From Sphingomonas profundi (GTDB taxonomy: Bacteria > Pseudomonadota > Alphaproteobacteria > Sphingomonadales > Sphingomonadaceae): a stretch of 64,000 bases of DNA. The stretch spans positions 2,914,001 to 2,978,000 of the forward strand of contig NZ_CP046535.1 of assembly GCF_009739515.1 (NCBI RefSeq), read 5' to 3'. This document shows, piece by piece, positions 16,369-25,809 of this stretch (positions are counted from its first letter, which is position 1; each line of letters starts with the position of its first letter). Made by a program: the position numbers and the translations under genes. The notes below the pieces were generated by a model, which saw only the letters and a program-made list of their open reading frames with translations, was not told the origin of the DNA and ran no database searches.

Positions 16369-17586
16369 TCACCCCGCCGCGGCGTAGCGATCGAGCCCGC
16401 GCGCCAGATCGGCGATCAGGTCCGCGGGATCCTCCAGGCCGATGTGCAGCCGCACCGCCGGCCCCTCGGCCTGCCAGCGCGTCGCCGTGCGCAGGCCGGC
16501 GGGGTCGATCGGCAGCGCCAGGCTCTCGAACCCGCCCCATGAATAGCCGATGCCGAAATGCGCGAGCCCGTCGATCAGCGCGGCCCGCGCGGCATCGTCG
16601 CCGCCGGCCAGCACGAACGAGAACAGGCCCGAGGCGCCGGCGAAATCACGCACGAACGCCGCGTGGCCGGGGCAGGATGGCAGCGCCGGGTGCAGCACCC
16701 GCGCCACCTCCGCCCGCGTCTCCAGCCAGCGCGCCACGGCCAGGCCGCCCTCGCCATGCGCCTTCAGCCGCACGCCCAGGGTGCGCAGGCCGCGGCTGGC
16801 GAGGAACGCGTCGTCCGGGCTCACGCAGTGGCCGAGCGCGTGCGTCGTCCGCCGCAGCGCCTCCCACCGCGCGGGCGCGGCGGTGACGGAGCCGAGCATC
16901 GCATCGGAATGGCCGACGACATATTTGGTGCAGGCGAGGATGCTCAGATCCACCCCTAGCGCCAGCGCGGGCAGCAGCAGCGGCGTCGCCCAGGTATTGT
17001 CCAGCAAGGTGACGATGCCCCGCGCCTGCGCCACCGCGACGATCGCCGGTATGTCCTGCACCTCGAAGGTGAGGCTGCCGGGGCTTTCCAGGAAGATCGC
17101 CGCCGTCCGCTCGCCGATCAGCTCGGCGATGCCGGCGCCGGCCAGCGGATCGTAGAAGCGGGTGGCGATGCCCATCGGCGCCAGGATATTGCGGCAGAAG
17201 GCGCGGGTCGGCTCATAGGCCGAATCGACCATCAGCAGCTCGTCGCCGGGCTTCAATACGGAGAGCAGCGCCGTCGTCACCGCCGCCACGCCGGAGGGGT
17301 AGAGCATCGTGCCGGCGGCGCCGGGCTCCAGCTCGGTCAGCGCCTCCGCCAGCGCCCACTGCGTCGGCGTGCCGCGCCGGCCGTAATAGAGCCCGTCATT
17401 CGGGTCGCGGCCGGCCGCGCGCAGCTCCGCCACGCTGTCGAACAGGATCGTCGAGGCGCGCCACACCGGCGGGCTGACGATGCCGCGCCCGCCGGCCATG
17501 TGGGTGTATCGCGGGCTGCGGCCCGCGCCGACGAGGCGCGTGCCGGCGCCGATCGCTTGCCCGCCCCCCTCGGTCGGATCGCTCAC
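16369..17586 (-). CDS. metC: Cystathionine beta-lyase (PLP-dependent)
   Basis: A 405-residue Cys/Met-metabolism PLP enzyme, expected to cleave cystathionine to homocysteine, pyruvate and ammonia. Visible motifs are YGRRGTPTQWALAEALTELE, YPSGVAAVT, LLDNTWATP and the PLP-lysine region CTKYVVGHSD. The GTG start at 17586 overlaps the TGA of the upstream sulfurtransferase (GTGA), which fixes the start and shows coupling. Cystathionine gamma-lyase or another trans-sulfuration enzyme is possible, but the NTWATP and TKYVVGHSD pattern favours MetC. Confidence 0.9.
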   Translation of the reverse strand: MSDPTEGGGQAIGAGTRLVGAGRSPRYTHMAGGRGIVSPPVWRASTILFDSVAELRAAGRDPNDGLYYGRRGTPTQWALAEALTELEPGAAGTMLYPSGVAAVTTALLSVLKPGDELLMVDSAYEPTRAFCRNILAPMGIATRFYDPLAGAGIAELIGERTAAIFLESPGSLTFEVQDIPAIVAVAQARGIVTLLDNTWATPLLLPALALGVDLSILACTKYVVGHSDAMLGSVTAAPARWEALRRTTHALGHCVSPDDAFLASRGLRTLGVRLKAHGEGGLAVARWLETRAEVARVLHPALPSCPGHAAFVRDFAGASGLFSFVLAGGDDAARAALIDGLAHFGIGYSWGGFESLALPIDPAGLRTATRWQAEGPAVRLHIGLEDPADLIADLARGLDRYAAAG

Positions 17587-18422
17587 GCCGCGCCGGTGGC
17601 CTTTTCCGTGTCGGGCAGGCTGCCCCACTCGCTCCACGATCCGTCGTAGAGCGCGACATCCTTCTTGCCGAGCAGGCTGGCGGCGAACAGCAGCACGGCG
17701 GCGGTGATGCCGGATCCGCAGGTCGTCACCAGCGGCTTCGTCAGATCGACGCCGGACGCATCGAACGCCGCCTTCAGCGCGTCGCCCGTCTTCCACGTGC
17801 CGTCGGCGTTGAACAGCGTGTCGTAGGGCAGGTTTTTGGCGCCCGGGATGTGGCCGGCGGCCAGGCCGCGCGGATCGGCCTCCTCGCCGGTGAAGCGGGC
17901 GGCGCTGCGCGCATCGAGCACCTGCTCCGCGCCGCTCGCGACGTTCGCCTTCATCTGGTCGAGCGAGCGGACGGCCGCCTCGTCCTTCCACACCGTGAAG
18001 TGGCGGTGGCGCAGCTTCTCCTTGCCGGTCGCCACGTCGCGCCCCTCCGCCTTCCACTTGGCGAGGCCGCCGTCGAGGATCGCCACCTCGTTCGAGCCGA
18101 AGGTGCGGAACATCCACCAGGCGCGCGCCGCCGTATGGTGCGGCGTGTTGTCGTAGATTACGATGCGGCTGCCGTCGCCCAGGCCAAGCGCCTGCATGCG
18201 GCTGGCGAACATCTCCGGCGACGGCAGCATCGACGGCAGATCGCTCGCCGGATCGGCGAGGTTGGCCAGATCCATGAACACGGCGCCGGGGATATGCTCT
18301 GCCTCATAGTCGGCCTGCGGATCGCGCGCGGGATCGAGCGCGAAATAGCTCGCATCGACGATGCGGAGGTCGAACGCCCCCAGTTCGTTCGCCAGCCATT
18401 CGGTCGAAACCAGTGCATCCAT
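17583..18422 (-). CDS. sseA: 3-mercaptopyruvate / thiosulfate sulfurtransferase
   Basis: A 279-residue tandem-rhodanese protein. The N-terminal rhodanese domain (1-130) is non-catalytic with conserved DNTPHHTAARAWW; the C-terminal domain has active-site C235 in TCGSGITAAV, the CGSG(I/V)T loop typical of mercaptopyruvate sulfurtransferases. It transfers sulfane sulfur to thiols or cyanide. It is translationally coupled to metC, so both likely serve sulfur amino-acid turnover. ATG 18422 gives the expected N-terminus (ALVSTEWLA). Confidence 0.93.
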   Translation of the reverse strand: MDALVSTEWLANELGAFDLRIVDASYFALDPARDPQADYEAEHIPGAVFMDLANLADPASDLPSMLPSPEMFASRMQALGLGDGSRIVIYDNTPHHTAARAWWMFRTFGSNEVAILDGGLAKWKAEGRDVATGKEKLRHRHFTVWKDEAAVRSLDQMKANVASGAEQVLDARSAARFTGEEADPRGLAAGHIPGAKNLPYDTLFNADGTWKTGDALKAAFDASGVDLTKPLVTTCGSGITAAVLLFAASLLGKKDVALYDGSWSEWGSLPDTEKATGAA

Positions 18423-18452
18423 CTGTCGGCTCCCTCTGTGCGTCCTGCGCTT

Positions 18453-18561
18453 CTAGAGCGGTTTCGAGACGGGTGGAATCACCCGCCGGCTCGGCAACCG
18501 CGACATATAACGGAAAATATCGGGCGGTGATCCGGTGCAACCGGATCGGGCACCGCTCTAG
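18453..18561. repeat. Long intergenic palindrome with CTAGAGCGGT ends
   Basis: Perfect terminal inverted repeats CTAGAGCGGT (18453-18462) and ACCGCTCTAG (18552-18561) enclose about 90 bp containing further complementary parts (GGGTGGAATCACCCG and GATCCGGTGCAACCGGATC). It fills the gap between the divergent sseA and queF genes. It looks like a mobile or dispersed palindromic element of alphaproteobacteria and may affect both promoters. Confidence 0.75.
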
Positions 18562-18635
18562 TCGGCGCCGTCGCCCGCGTCGAGGGAGGCCGTGGCGCGA
18601 TTGCGGCGGGCGCCGCCGCATCCTAGATGCGGCGC

Positions 18636-19082
18636 ATGACCCCCAAGCATCTCGGCCAGGCGAGCAGCCTGCCCCCGTCGCCGGAGGCGGCGACGCTCGA
18701 CTATGTCGCCAATCCGCGCCCCGGCCGGCCCTATCTGGTGCGCTTCACCGCGCCCGAATTCACCTCGCTCTGCCCGGTGACGGGCCAGCCGGACTTCGCC
18801 CATCTGGTGATCGACTATGCGCCGGCGGCGACGATCGTCGAATCGAAGTCGCTGAAGCTGTTCCTCGGCGCCTTCCGCAACCACGCCGCCTTCCACGAGG
18901 ACTGCACCGTTGGCATCGGCGAGCGGCTGACGGCGGAGATGGCGCCGCTGTGGCTGCGCATCGGCGGCTACTGGTATCCGCGCGGCGGCATGCCGATCGA
19001 CGTGTTCTGGCAATCCGGCCCGCCGCCCGAAGGCCTGTGGCTGCCGGACCAGGGCGTACCGGGCTATCGCGGCCGGGGGTGA
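18636..19082 (+). CDS. queF: NADPH-dependent preQ0 reductase
   Basis: QueF reduces 7-cyano-7-deazaguanine to preQ1 in queuosine synthesis. This 148-residue product is the short unimodular type. C46 ([11 protein letters not shown]) forms the thioimide, D53 is the general acid, and the QueF motif ESKSLKL lies at 69-75; CTVGIGERL follows. ATG 18627 is an alternative start three codons upstream. It is transcribed alone; no other queuosine genes are nearby and no preQ1 riboswitch was recognised. Confidence 0.95.
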   Translation: MTPKHLGQASSLPPSPEAATLDYVANPRPGRPYLVRFTAPEFTSLCPVTGQPDFAHLVIDYAPAATIVESKSLKLFLGAFRNHAAFHEDCTVGIGERLTAEMAPLWLRIGGYWYPRGGMPIDVFWQSGPPPEGLWLPDQGVPGYRGRG

Positions 19083-19109
19083 ACCGGACCTCCCCCTTCT
19101 GCTTGCCCC

Positions 19110-19148
19110 GAGCGAAGTCGAGGGGGGCGACGCGTCTCGACTGCGCTC
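19110..19148. repeat. Intergenic palindrome, same family as the second ileS insertion
   Basis: GAGCGAAGTCGAG (19110-19122) pairs with CTCGACTGCGCTC (19136-19148) with one mismatch. It lies between queF and the convergent oxygenase gene and may act as a terminator, though no T tract is present. Confidence 0.7.
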
Positions 19149-19186
19149 GACATAAGGGTGTCTGATGGGGAAAGGCCCGGACCCTC

Positions 19187-20110
19187 TCAGATCAGCCTGA
19201 TCTCCCGCAACCGCTGCTGGAGATAGTCGTGAGCGGTGATCGGCGGCTCGCTTACGGCGCCATCGCCGATGCAGCCGGGAAGCGGATCGATCACGAAATC
19301 GGGGCGGAAGTGGAGGAAGAAGGGCATCGAGTAGCGGGAGTGGCCGCGCCGCGCCGGCGCCGGGTTGCGCACGCGGTGGGTCGTCGATCGCAGCCGCCCG
19401 GCGGTGAGCCGCTGGAGCATGTCGCCCACATTCACCACCAGCGCGCCCGGCGGCGGCGCCACCTCCAGCCAGTCGCCGTCGCGGGTCAGCAGTTCCAGCC
19501 CGGCCTCCTCGGCGCCCAGCAGCAGGGTGATCGTATTGATATCCTCGTGCGCGCCGGCCCGGATGCCCGGCGCCTCGGCAGGCACCGGCGGGTAGTGGAG
19601 CAGGCGGAGCACCGAATTGCCGTCCGCCACGCTGTCCTCGAACCAGTCGGGCACCAGGCCGAGATGGCGCGCGATCGCCCGCAGGATGCGCGCCCCGGCG
19701 ACGTCCAGCGCGGCGAACAGGGCGAGTTCCGCCGCGCGGAAGGCCGGCACCTCCGCCGGCCAGAGGTTCGCCGCCATCACATCGGCGAAGCGGTGGCCCG
19801 GCGGCAGTTCGCGCCCGACGTGCCAGAACTCCTTGAGGTCGACCAGCGCCGCATCCTTGGCCGCCTCGGTGCCGAACGGGGTGTAGCCGCGCGCGCCGCC
19901 GCTGCCGAGCACGTGGTAACGCCGCTTCACCGCGTCCGGCAGGGCGAAGAAGGCGCGCGCCTGCGCGTCGGCGGCGGCGATGGTGGCGGGATCGATGCCG
20001 TGATCGGCGACCACGGCGAAGCCGAAACGCTCGAACGATGCGCCGATGCGGGCGGCGAAGCCGGCGGGATCGGCGTCGCCATCGGCCAGCGAAAGCGTGG
20101 GGATGCTCAT
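19187..20110 (-). CDS. 2-oxoglutarate/Fe(II) oxygenase, isopenicillin N synthase-like
   Basis: The 307-residue protein has the N-terminal DIOX_N region (RFGFAVVADHGI) and a C-terminal jelly roll with iron ligands H187, D189 (GAHEDINTITLLL) and H244 (STTHRVRNP), plus R258-x-S260 (SRYSMPFF) for 2-oxoglutarate. Such proteins oxidise diverse small molecules; the substrate cannot be read from the sequence or neighbours. It ends near a palindromic repeat and starts 19 bp downstream of the stop of the ATPase gene upstream on the same strand, so the two may be co-transcribed. Confidence 0.88.
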   Translation of the reverse strand: MSIPTLSLADGDADPAGFAARIGASFERFGFAVVADHGIDPATIAAADAQARAFFALPDAVKRRYHVLGSGGARGYTPFGTEAAKDAALVDLKEFWHVGRELPPGHRFADVMAANLWPAEVPAFRAAELALFAALDVAGARILRAIARHLGLVPDWFEDSVADGNSVLRLLHYPPVPAEAPGIRAGAHEDINTITLLLGAEEAGLELLTRDGDWLEVAPPPGALVVNVGDMLQRLTAGRLRSTTHRVRNPAPARRGHSRYSMPFFLHFRPDFVIDPLPGCIGDGAVSEPPITAHDYLQQRLREIRLI

Positions 20111-20129
20111 CGCCCGACGCTAGCGGATT

Positions 20130-21764
20130 TCAGCGCGCCTTGAACAGCCCGCCGAGCAGCCCGCGCAGCAGCTGCCCGCCCAGCTGCCCCGCCACCTGCC
20201 GGCCGACCGAGGATGCCGCCGATCGCGCGGCGGACTGGATCATCTTCTCCGTCATCGACGGTTTGGCCGCCTCCCGCGCGGCGGCGATGCGGGCGCGCTC
20301 CTCCGCCTTCTCCTGCGCGGCGGCGGCGCGCGCGGCCTCGCGATCGGCGGCGGCGCGCTGCCTGGCGTCGAGCGCGGACTGGGCGGCGGCGGCCTTGGCC
20401 TGCGCCGCCTGCACCTTGGCGGCCTCGGCCTCCGCCTTCGCGCGGGCCGCCGCGGCGGCGCTGTCGCCGGCCTTCGCGGCCAGCACCTCCTGCGCCGACT
20501 CACGGTTGATCGCCGCCTCATACCTCCCCTCGATCGGGGAGAGCGATCGGAGCAGCGCGCGCTCCTTGATCGTCAGCGGCCCGACGCGGGAGCGGGGCGG
20601 CTTGATCAGCGTCCGCGCGACGGGCGACGGCGCGCCGTCCGGCTGGAGCAGGGAGACGAGCGCCTCGCCCACCTTCAGCTCGGTGATCGCCGCCGCCACG
20701 TCCAGCCCCGGCGCGGCGCGGAACGTCTCGGCCGCCGCCCGGATCGCCTTCTGGTCGCGCGGGGTGAAGGCGCGCAGGGCGTGCTGCACGCGATTGCCGA
20801 GCTGCCCGGCAATGTCCTCGGGAATGTCGATCGGGTTCTGCGTGACGAAGTAGACGCCGACCCCCTTCGATCGGATCAGTCGCACCACCTGCTCCACCTT
20901 GTCGGTCAGCGCCTTCGGCGCCTCATCGAACAGCAGGTGCGCCTCGTCGAAGAAGAAGACGAGCACCGGCTTGTCGGGGTCGCCCACCTCGGGCAGCGTC
21001 TCGAACAGTTCGGAGAGCAGCCACAGCAGGAAGGTGGCGTAGAGCTTCGGGCTCGCCATCAGCTTGTCGGCGGCCAGGATGTTGACGTAGCCGCGGCCCG
21101 CCTCGTCCGTGCCGATGAAGTCGTGGATGTCCAGCGCCGGCTCGCCGAAGAAGGCGTCGCCGCCCTGCGCCTCAAGCTGGAGCAGCTGGCGCTGGATCGC
21201 GCCGACGCTCTGCTTCGAGACGTTGCCGTAGCGCGTCGTGAGATCCGCGGCGTTGGCGGCGCAATGCGCGAGCATCGCCTGCAAGTCCGGCAGGTCGAGC
21301 AGCAGCAGCCCCTGCTCATCGGCGAAGCGGAAGGCGATCTGCAGCACGCCCTCCTGCACCTCGTTCAGCCCCATCAGCCGGGCGAGCAGCAGCGGCCCCA
21401 TCTCCGACACGGTGGTGCGGATCGGATGGCCCGCCTGGCCGAACAGATCCCAGAAGATCGCGGGCGTATCGGCATAGGCCCAGTCCGCCTCGCCCACCTC
21501 GGCCGCGCGCGCGGCCCACATGGCGTGCATTTTGTCGGTCGGCGATCCGGCCATGGCGATGCCGGCGAGATCGCCCTTCACGTCGGCCAGGAACACGGGC
21601 ACGCCGCGTGCGGAGAAATCCTCTGCGATGCCCTGCAACGTCACCGTCTTGCCGGTGCCGGTGGCGCCGGCGATCAGGCCGTGGCGATTGGCGCGGCGCA
21701 GGTCCAGCGTCTGCGGCCGGCCATCGGCGGTGGCGCCGATGAAGATACCCGCTTCGTCCGCCAC
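20130..21764 (-). CDS. HerA-like helicase/ATPase, DUF853 (YjgR-like)
   Basis: A 544-residue P-loop ATPase of the HerA/FtsK-like superfamily: Walker A GATGTGKT (residues 33-40), Walker B-like [26 protein letters not shown] and [19 protein letters not shown], all typical of the DUF853 family. Residues about 430-505 form an alanine- and charge-rich, probably coiled-coil segment ([20 protein letters not shown]), and the C-terminus is glycine/leucine-rich. The cellular role of this family is poorly defined; no NurA-type nuclease partner is adjacent. Confidence 0.88.
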   Translation of the reverse strand: MADEAGIFIGATADGRPQTLDLRRANRHGLIAGATGTGKTVTLQGIAEDFSARGVPVFLADVKGDLAGIAMAGSPTDKMHAMWAARAAEVGEADWAYADTPAIFWDLFGQAGHPIRTTVSEMGPLLLARLMGLNEVQEGVLQIAFRFADEQGLLLLDLPDLQAMLAHCAANAADLTTRYGNVSKQSVGAIQRQLLQLEAQGGDAFFGEPALDIHDFIGTDEAGRGYVNILAADKLMASPKLYATFLLWLLSELFETLPEVGDPDKPVLVFFFDEAHLLFDEAPKALTDKVEQVVRLIRSKGVGVYFVTQNPIDIPEDIAGQLGNRVQHALRAFTPRDQKAIRAAAETFRAAPGLDVAAAITELKVGEALVSLLQPDGAPSPVARTLIKPPRSRVGPLTIKERALLRSLSPIEGRYEAAINRESAQEVLAAKAGDSAAAAARAKAEAEAAKVQAAQAKAAAAQSALDARQRAAADREAARAAAAQEKAEERARIAAAREAAKPSMTEKMIQSAARSAASSVGRQVAGQLGGQLLRGLLGGLFKAR

Positions 21765-22065
21765 ATGTTCCTCCCGCAGAGCCCCCGCTTCTATCGAGCG
21801 AAGCGCGGGCGAAGTCGAGATCGCCGGTGCGGGATCGGAACACGTGCCGCAGGCATCCGCTCCCGCCCTCCCGAGAGAAGCGACACGGTCTTTGCCCGGC
21901 TCCCACCTCTCTACGCCTCCGCGTCTCTGCGCGAACCATGTGTGCGCGCCAGAGCGGTATCAGATCATTCGCGCAGAGACGCGGAGACGCAGAGAGGGCC
22001 GATGTGCCGAGACGGTGCGGCCACTACACACCGGCCAAAGCTTGATGCGGCTCTGCCGCTCGCCC
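21765..22065. other. Repeat-filled intergenic region
   Basis: The 301-bp gap between two minus-strand genes holds a degenerate CGAGCGAAG/CGAAGTCGAG palindrome near 21794 and the strong inverted repeat at 21906-21997. No gene is seen. It must contain the terminator of degP and any promoter of the ATPase gene. Confidence 0.5.
21906..21997. repeat. Intergenic inverted repeat with 30-bp arms
   Basis: The arms 21906-21935 and 21968-21997 match with two mismatches; both contain CCGCGTCTCTGCGCGAA or its complement. The 32-bp loop includes AGAGCGGTATCAGATCATT. It differs from the other palindrome families in this window. Confidence 0.85.
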
Positions 22066-23640
22066 CTACTTCGCGCCGATCTTTACGCCGATGTAGCGCG
22101 GGCTGCCGGCGCCGCGCTGGACGAACAGCAGCACCGTGCCGCGTCCGGCGGCCCGCGCCGCGTTGATCGCGCCGGTGGCGTCGGCGACGCTGATCGTCGG
22201 CCGCTGGTTGATCGAGAGGATCACGTCGCCGCGCTGGATGCCCTCGGACGCGGCATCGCTCGATCCGTCGACGGAGGACACGACGAGGCCGCGCACCGTG
22301 GCGGGGATGCCGAGCTGGCGAGCGATGTCCGGGGTCAGCGCCTGAACGCCCAGGCCGATCGAGTCGCGGGTGGACTGCGCCCCCTGCGACGGCGTGCCAT
22401 TCGGGCCGTCATCGTCGTCGCCACCGGCGGCGGCGGCGAGCTGGTCTTCCGGCGGGCGCTCGCCCACCACGGCGGTCAGCGTCTGGCGCTTGCCGTCGCG
22501 GATCAGCTCGATCGGCACGCGCGAGCCGACCGCCGTGTTCGCGACGATGTAGCTCAGCGTGTTGTCCGGCGTGATGTCCTTGTTGTTCACCTTCACGATC
22601 ACGTCGCCCTGGCGGATGCCGGCGCGCGCGGCGGCCTCGCCGGGCTCCACCCGCGCGACGATCTCGCCGATGTCCTTGGGCAGGCCCAGGCCGGCCGCGA
22701 TATCGTCCGTCATCGGCTGGATGCCGACGCCCAGATAGCCGCGCTTGATCTTGCCGCCGCTCTTCAGCGTCTCGATCACCGGGCGCGCCTGCTCGGCGGG
22801 GATGGCAAAGCCGATGCCGACATTGCCGCCGGTGGGCGAGAAGATCGCCGTGTTGATCCCGATCACATTGCCCTTCAGATCGAACATCGGGCCGCCGGAA
22901 TTGCCCTGGTTGATCGAGGCGTCCGTCTGGATGTAGCGGTCATAAGCGTTGCCCAGACCGATGCTGCGGTGGATCGCCGAGACGATGCCGGCGGTCACGG
23001 TGCCGCCGAGGCCGAACGGATTGCCGATCGCCACCACCCAGTCGCCGACGCGGGCGGAGGTGGAATCGCCGAACTGAACGAACGGCAGGTTCGTCGCGTC
23101 GATCTTCAGCAGCGCCAGATCGGAGACGACGTCGCGGCCGACGAGGCGCGCCTTGTACTCCTTGCGATCCGGCAGGGTGACGGTGATCGAGTCGACCGTC
23201 GGCGCGTTGCGGCCCTGCTGCTCCGGCCCGCCGGAGATCACATGGTTGTTGGTGACGACATAGCCGTCCGCCGAGATGATGAAGCCGGAGCCGAGCGATG
23301 TCGCCTCGCGCGTAGCCGGGCGCCCGCCATTATTATTGTTGTTGTTGGGATCGCGCAGGCCGAACTGGCCAAACAGATCGCCGAACGGGGTGCCGGCGAA
23401 CGGGTTGCCGCCGCCTTGCGCCACGGGCACGCGCGATGTGGTGGAGATGTTTACGACGGCCGGCTGCAGCTTGGCGGCGAGATCCGCGAAGCTCAGCGGC
23501 GCGCCGGCGCGGGGGGTGGCGGCGGCGATGGTGCCGGGCGCGTTCTGGGCGACCTGTGCTCCCACCGGCTGCTGCATCACCATCGTGGCGGTGGCGCCGC
23601 TGGCGAGCATGGCGGCGGTAATGGCGTAGGCATAACGCAC
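22066..23640 (-). CDS. degP: Periplasmic serine protease, Do/DegP-HtrA family
   Basis: A 524-residue periplasmic protease and chaperone for misfolded envelope proteins. GTG 23640 has AAGGAG about 10 bases upstream and gives a normal signal peptide (AYAITAAMLASGATATMVM). The catalytic triad is H133 (VVTNNHVI), D174 (VSDLALLKID) and S248 (QGNSGGPMF). Two PDZ domains follow (about 300-395 and 430-520), making it DegP/DegQ-like rather than DegS-like. An asparagine run (DPNNNNNNGG) sits in the LA-loop region. HflC and HflK, which act in membrane-protein quality control, are encoded just upstream. Confidence 0.93.
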   Translation of the reverse strand: MRYAYAITAAMLASGATATMVMQQPVGAQVAQNAPGTIAAATPRAGAPLSFADLAAKLQPAVVNISTTSRVPVAQGGGNPFAGTPFGDLFGQFGLRDPNNNNNNGGRPATREATSLGSGFIISADGYVVTNNHVISGGPEQQGRNAPTVDSITVTLPDRKEYKARLVGRDVVSDLALLKIDATNLPFVQFGDSTSARVGDWVVAIGNPFGLGGTVTAGIVSAIHRSIGLGNAYDRYIQTDASINQGNSGGPMFDLKGNVIGINTAIFSPTGGNVGIGFAIPAEQARPVIETLKSGGKIKRGYLGVGIQPMTDDIAAGLGLPKDIGEIVARVEPGEAAARAGIRQGDVIVKVNNKDITPDNTLSYIVANTAVGSRVPIELIRDGKRQTLTAVVGERPPEDQLAAAAGGDDDDGPNGTPSQGAQSTRDSIGLGVQALTPDIARQLGIPATVRGLVVSSVDGSSDAASEGIQRGDVILSINQRPTISVADATGAINAARAAGRGTVLLFVQRGAGSPRYIGVKIGAK

Positions 23641-23747
23641 GATGGCACAACTCCTTGGGGGGACTGGGTTCGGCCCTGATCTTGTAGTTCGGCCCTGCCG
23701 ATGCACGGCTTAACGCGCGTTGAATAAGCGGGGGTCCATGCCGCGGC

Positions 23748-24614
23748 TCAACGACGGCCGCGAAACTCCTTCAGATATTCGTTGTCCGGCGAGAGGATGA
23801 CGGTGGAGGCGCCGGGCGCCTCCATGCCATCGGTGCCGAAGCTGACGCGATAGGACTGCATCGCCCGATAGAAATCGTAGAAGTCCGGGTCCTTGCCGAA
23901 GCTGTCGGCATAGACGCGGGCCGCCTCGGCATCGGCGTCGGCGCGGATCAGCTGGGCCTGCTTGGCGCCTTCCGCCAGGATGGAGCGCGCCTCCTGCTGG
24001 CGCGCGGTGCGCATCCGCTCGAACGCGCTCTCCAGCGGGGTGCCGTCGGGCAGGTCGGCGCGCTTGATCCGCACGTCGACGATCTCGGCGCCATATTGGC
24101 GCGCGACCCGGGCCAAGGCGCGCTGGATATTGTCCATCACCTCGCCCCGCTCCGGGCTGAGCAGGGCGGCGAACGGGCGCTTGCCCAGCTCGTTGCGCAG
24201 CGACGAGCCCAGGATCGGCTTCAGCGCCTCGCCCACCCGCCGCTCGCTGCCCGCCGCCACGAACATGCGCCGCGGATCGACGATGCGGTAGCGGGCGAAG
24301 GCGTCCACCTCCAGCCGCAGCTGATCGGTGGAGAGCACCGCCTGCCGCTGCATGTCGAAATCGAGCACCCGCTTGTCGACCCAGACGATCGATTCGAGGA
24401 AGGGGATGCGCGCGATCAGGCCGGCCCCGGTGCGGCCGAACTCCTCGTTAGGGCGATACTGGTTGACCACCCGGTTGGGCTTGCCCAGCTGCACGATCAG
24501 CGCCTGCTTGGTCTCCGGCACCACCGCGAACACGCTGGCGGCGATCAGCACCACGAAGATGGCGAGCAGCGCCCAGGCGATCGGGTTGCGGCCCAGTTTC
24601 TCGACGAGGCTCAT
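23748..24614 (-). CDS. hflC: HflC, SPFH-domain modulator of FtsH
   Basis: The 288-residue protein has one N-terminal membrane anchor (AWALLAIFVVLIAASVFAVV) and a periplasmic SPFH/band 7 domain (DQLRLEVDAFARYRIVDP, then RVARQYGAEIVDVRIKRADLP). It forms a large complex with HflK around the FtsH protease. Its ATG overlaps the TGA of hflK (ATGA), so the pair is co-translated. degP lies just downstream. Confidence 0.95.
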   Translation of the reverse strand: MSLVEKLGRNPIAWALLAIFVVLIAASVFAVVPETKQALIVQLGKPNRVVNQYRPNEEFGRTGAGLIARIPFLESIVWVDKRVLDFDMQRQAVLSTDQLRLEVDAFARYRIVDPRRMFVAAGSERRVGEALKPILGSSLRNELGKRPFAALLSPERGEVMDNIQRALARVARQYGAEIVDVRIKRADLPDGTPLESAFERMRTARQQEARSILAEGAKQAQLIRADADAEAARVYADSFGKDPDFYDFYRAMQSYRVSFGTDGMEAPGASTVILSPDNEYLKEFRGRR

Positions 24615-25699
24615 TTGCCCGCTCCGGTGCTGGCGGCGGCCGGCGCCTGCGCCCCGCGCAACTGGCCCAGCGGCAGATAGGGCGTCACGCCCGGCGCCTC
24701 GACCACGGTCTTGTCGGTCTTGGCCAGCACCTTCTCCATCGTCTCATAGTACATGCGCTTGCGCGTCACCTCCGGCGCGAGCCGATACTCGGCATAGACC
24801 TTGTCGAACGCCGTCGCCTCGCCCTGGCTCTTGGCGGTCAGCTGCAGCGCGTAGGCGCGCGCCTCGTTCAGATAGGATTGCGCCTGCTGCTGGGCGGCCG
24901 AGACCTCCTTGAAGGCGTCGTTCACCGCCGCCGGCGGATCGGCCTGCTTGATCGCGACGCCCTGCACCGCCACGCCCGCGCGGTAGCTGTCCAGCAGCTC
25001 CTGCATCCGCTCCGCCACGCGCGCCTCGATCTGGCTGCGCTGCGGGCCGATGGCGTCATTCAGGGTCACGCGGGCCAGCTGCTCGCGCATGGCGCTCTCG
25101 GCCACCTCGCGGATCGTGTCGTCCGGATCGGCGAGCTCGAACATGTAGAGTTCCGGATCGCGGATGTTCCAGCGCACCGAATAAGCGAGATCGACGATGT
25201 TCTGGTCGCCGGTCAGCACCAGGTTCTGCGCGCTCTCCGCGGTGGAGCCGATGTCGATGTTGCGGATGTCGTCCACGTCGATCCGCTGCACGAAGTCGAT
25301 CGGCGCCGGCAGGGTGAAGCGCAGGCCGGGCGTCAGCGTGTCGGCATAGCTGCCCAGCCGCGTGACGACGCCGCGCTGCTGCGGGCCGATCGTGTGGAAG
25401 CTGGTGAACACGATCCAGAGCAGGACGAACCCGCCGACCGCCCATTTCCAGATCGCCGGATTGGGCGCGGACGGGAAGCCGCCACCGCCACCGCCGAAAC
25501 GCTGCCGGCTGCGGCGGATCAGCTCGTCCAGCGCGGTCGGCCCGCCGCCGCCCGTCGGCCGCTTGCGCGGCGGCTGGCTCCACGGATTGCGCGGGCCGAG
25601 ACCGCCGCCGCCGCCCGAGCCGTCGCCGGAACCGCCGCCGCCGCCGCCCTGGCCGCCGCCGGAGCCGCCCCACGGGCCGCCGCCGCTCTCGTTCAACAT
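24611..25699 (-). CDS. hflK: HflK, SPFH-domain modulator of FtsH
   Basis: The 362-residue partner of HflC. It has a glycine-rich N-terminal tail (GGSGGGQGGGGGGSGDGSG), a single membrane segment (WAVGGFVLLWIVFTSF) and an SPFH domain (RNIDIGSTAESAQNLVLTGD, then VQGVAIKQADPPAAVNDAF). ATG 25699 gives the expected MLNESGGGPWGG start; ATG 25738 is in frame but its GGGAGG touches the start codon. It is divergent from apbC with a 110-bp shared upstream region. Confidence 0.93.
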   Translation of the reverse strand: MLNESGGGPWGGSGGGQGGGGGGSGDGSGGGGGLGPRNPWSQPPRKRPTGGGGPTALDELIRRSRQRFGGGGGGFPSAPNPAIWKWAVGGFVLLWIVFTSFHTIGPQQRGVVTRLGSYADTLTPGLRFTLPAPIDFVQRIDVDDIRNIDIGSTAESAQNLVLTGDQNIVDLAYSVRWNIRDPELYMFELADPDDTIREVAESAMREQLARVTLNDAIGPQRSQIEARVAERMQELLDSYRAGVAVQGVAIKQADPPAAVNDAFKEVSAAQQQAQSYLNEARAYALQLTAKSQGEATAFDKVYAEYRLAPEVTRKRMYYETMEKVLAKTDKTVVEAPGVTPYLPLGQLRGAQAPAAASTGAGK

Positions 25700-25809
25700 C
25701 GCGATGACTGCCGCTGTCCGCCCGGATTTCGTCTGCATCCTCCCTTTATAGGGGGCGGCGGACGGAAAAACAGTGTCATTGCCCGGTCGCGGGGATATGC
25801 GCGGCGGCG

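Noticed and set aside
16166-16387. A 73-residue plus-strand gene upstream of metC
   Set aside because: There is no ribosome-binding site, composition is arginine-rich, and it overlaps the metC 3' end.
18562-18640. A preQ1 riboswitch before queF
   Set aside because: The short leader shows no recognisable aptamer pseudoknot; a palindromic element fills the upstream DNA.
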